In this document: positions 36,777-37,000 of the stretch, one piece after another | Numbering within the stretch: position 1 is the stretch's first letter | How the letters are laid out: each line of letters starts with the position of its first letter | Source of the DNA: Pseudoselenomonas ruminantium | GTDB taxonomy: Bacteria; Bacillota; Negativicutes; Selenomonadales; Selenomonadaceae | Reading direction: 5' to 3' | Length of the DNA: 37,000 bases | NCBI GenBank assembly: GCA_902780915.1 | Contig: CACZHK010000023.1 | Location: 1 to 37,000 of the forward strand | Made by a program: the position numbers and the translations under genes | The notes under the pieces: generated by a model | What the model was told of the DNA's origin: nothing | What the model saw: only the letters and a program-made list of their open reading frames with translations | Database searches by the model: none

Positions 36777-37000
36777 TGTTGTTAGTGACGGCTTTTAGGA
36801 AGTTTTTTCTGTTGCCATAGATTTGGTATTGAAGTATATTTGAGGAAGAAAACTATTGGGAGGCGGCAGGCAAATGAGTGGGTTATTGACTAAAGACTTA
36901 GGGAAACACTGATTTAATCTTCAATTTGCCCGAAAAAATCTCGTATTGTGCAATGTCTTTTAGGATTGGACATTACTGTGGATTGGAACCCGTTTTTATG
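36777..37000. other. Right-edge intergenic DNA
   Basis: No gene is visible. The stretch around 36890-36925 (TTAGGGAAACACTGATTTAA) resembles in style the end of an insertion sequence, but the window stops before this can be judged. Confidence 0.3.

Noticed and set aside
1..37000. tRNA, rRNA or known riboswitch genes
   Set aside because: I looked for cloverleaf-type and conserved rRNA sequence and for familiar riboswitch cores and saw none; a covariance-model scan would be needed to exclude them.

Overview
The window looks like a chromosome segment of a diderm Firmicute of the class Negativicutes, most likely a Selenomonas-like rumen or gut anaerobe. The evidence is strong AGGAGG-type ribosome binding sites combined with outer-membrane proteins (a TolC channel, type V autotransporters, a periplasmic histidine acid phosphatase) and GC-rich core genes interrupted by AT-rich accessory DNA. 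The species call is inference.

Region 1 (1-9.3 kb) is one secretion locus. A small double-glycine precursor peptide (39-287) precedes two membrane fusion proteins, the two ABC proteins of the NHLP/NHLM bacteriocin export family (one with a C39 leader peptidase) and a TolC-type channel. Together they could cleave the leader and carry the mature peptide across both membranes. No peptide-modifying enzyme is present in the visible part.

Region 2 (9.4-16.3 kb) holds an AAA-ATPase/PD-(D/E)XK protein on the minus strand, mscL with a zinc-ribbon tail, and then a compact plus-strand cluster: a membrane-anchored coiled-coil protein, a lone STAS protein, a STAS domain fused to an NRPS-type condensation domain, and a MATE transporter fused to an RsbW-like ATPase domain. 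This looks like partner-switching regulation built into a small-molecule synthesis and export module. It is the best candidate here for an undescribed system.

Region 3 (16.3-21.8 kb) is AT-rich and decaying. It has an nrdD remnant, a small coiled-coil protein, an unrecognised Cys-containing protein, a two-gene minus-strand operon (zinc-ribbon/PH-like protein and membrane coiled-coil protein), a 182-bp MITE-like element with a perfect 6-bp target duplication, and a pseudogene with in-frame stops.

Region 4 (21.8-30.5 kb) holds a large autotransporter with a zinc-protease motif, a second AAA-ATPase/PD-(D/E)XK paralogue bracketed by a shared palindrome, a MntA/HepT-type toxin-antitoxin pair, two tandem paralogous membrane proteins, and a RelB/DinJ-PIN toxin-antitoxin pair.

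Region 5 (30.5-37 kb) starts with an apparently intact IS200/IS605 element (tnpA and tnpB). It continues with a broken autotransporter whose signal sequence sits behind a C7 tract that puts it out of frame with its likely start, an AlbA_2/HATPase regulator with an elaborate operator-like upstream region, and a histidine acid phosphatase. Autotransporter fragments recur at three further places (near 0.4, 33.2 and 35.1 kb), so this family has recombined repeatedly here.
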